6,912 nucleotides of DNA from JBCBSS01 sp039819065 (GTDB taxonomy: Bacteria; Bacteroidota; Bacteroidia; Cytophagales; Cyclobacteriaceae), in contig JBCBSS010000233.1 of NCBI GenBank assembly GCA_039819065.1, forward strand, positions 1-6,912, written 5' to 3'. Numbering within the stretch: position 1 is the first letter of the stretch; each line of letters starts with the position of its first letter. This document shows positions 6,799-6,912 of this stretch, one piece after another. Under the pieces are notes generated by a model, which saw only the letters and a list, made by a program, of their open reading frames with translations, made no database searches and was not told where the DNA came from. A program made the position numbers and the translations under genes.

Positions 6799-6912
6799 GT
6801 ATATCAGTTAAAGGTTCCAGCTTCGAAATAAAGAAAGTTTTAGTTATAAGCGAACAATATAGGGTAATTTGATTGACTATTTTATACCCCAATTTGAGGG
6901 ATATTTTATATT
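6799..6912 (-). promoter_or_regulatory. Upstream leader of the receptor operon (promoter not resolved)
   Basis: These 114 AT-rich bases precede the first gene of the operon and run to the window edge, so the promoter should lie here or just beyond. On the minus strand TATATTG (6861 to 6855) resembles the Bacteroidota -7 element TAnnTTTG but lacks one T. The only TTG upstream of it is 28 bases away, too far for a standard pairing. No clear operator, riboswitch or ribosome site is visible. A short minus-strand frame through here (ATG near 6892) runs out of frame into the receptor gene and is not a gene. Confidence 0.35.

Noticed and set aside
6704..6892. Minus-strand frame of 62 codons spanning the operon leader and the receptor start.
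   Set aside because: It is out of frame with the receptor, whose signal peptide is clear. Its translation has no recognisable features, and most of its 3' part is a shadow of the receptor gene.

Overview
The window looks like a piece of a Bacteroidota chromosome, probably from a marine Cytophagales-type bacterium. The lineage call is an inference. It rests on the SusC/FecA-style TonB receptor with its STN and carboxypeptidase-like N-terminal domains, on DUF4249 lipoproteins (a family known mainly from Bacteroidota), on moderate-to-low GC with AT-rich spacers, and on starts without clear Shine-Dalgarno sites.

All five confident genes lie on the minus strand. Read in transcription order (right to left), the layout is: an AT-rich leader (6799-6912); a TonB-dependent outer-membrane receptor (4111-6798, GTG start); two paralogous DUF4249 lipoproteins in tandem (3089-4114 and 2058-3092); and an exported multidomain protein with a macroglobulin MG2-like domain, a carboxypeptidase-regulatory-like domain and a TonB-plug-like segment but no barrel (427-2055). 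The first three genes are joined by two 4-base ATGA stop/start overlaps. The fourth starts 2 bases after the preceding stop. This is a tight, probably translationally coupled, single operon. A 157-base AT-rich spacer then separates it from a small cold-shock-domain protein (78-269), which is probably an independent unit.

The four operon products all carry export signals: one outer-membrane transporter, two lipid-anchored proteins and one periplasmic or surface protein. The arrangement resembles SusC/SusD-type loci, with DUF4249 proteins in the place of the SusD lipoprotein. The natural reading is a TonB-powered outer-membrane uptake or surface complex, but nothing in the window identifies its substrate. 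The STN domain of the receptor suggests signalling to a FecR-type anti-sigma factor, yet no such regulator is present here.

The first 77 bases may hold the 3' end of a plus-strand gene, but frame and stop cannot be settled. No RNA genes, mobile elements or CRISPR arrays were seen, and no gene-free stretch exceeds 300 bases.
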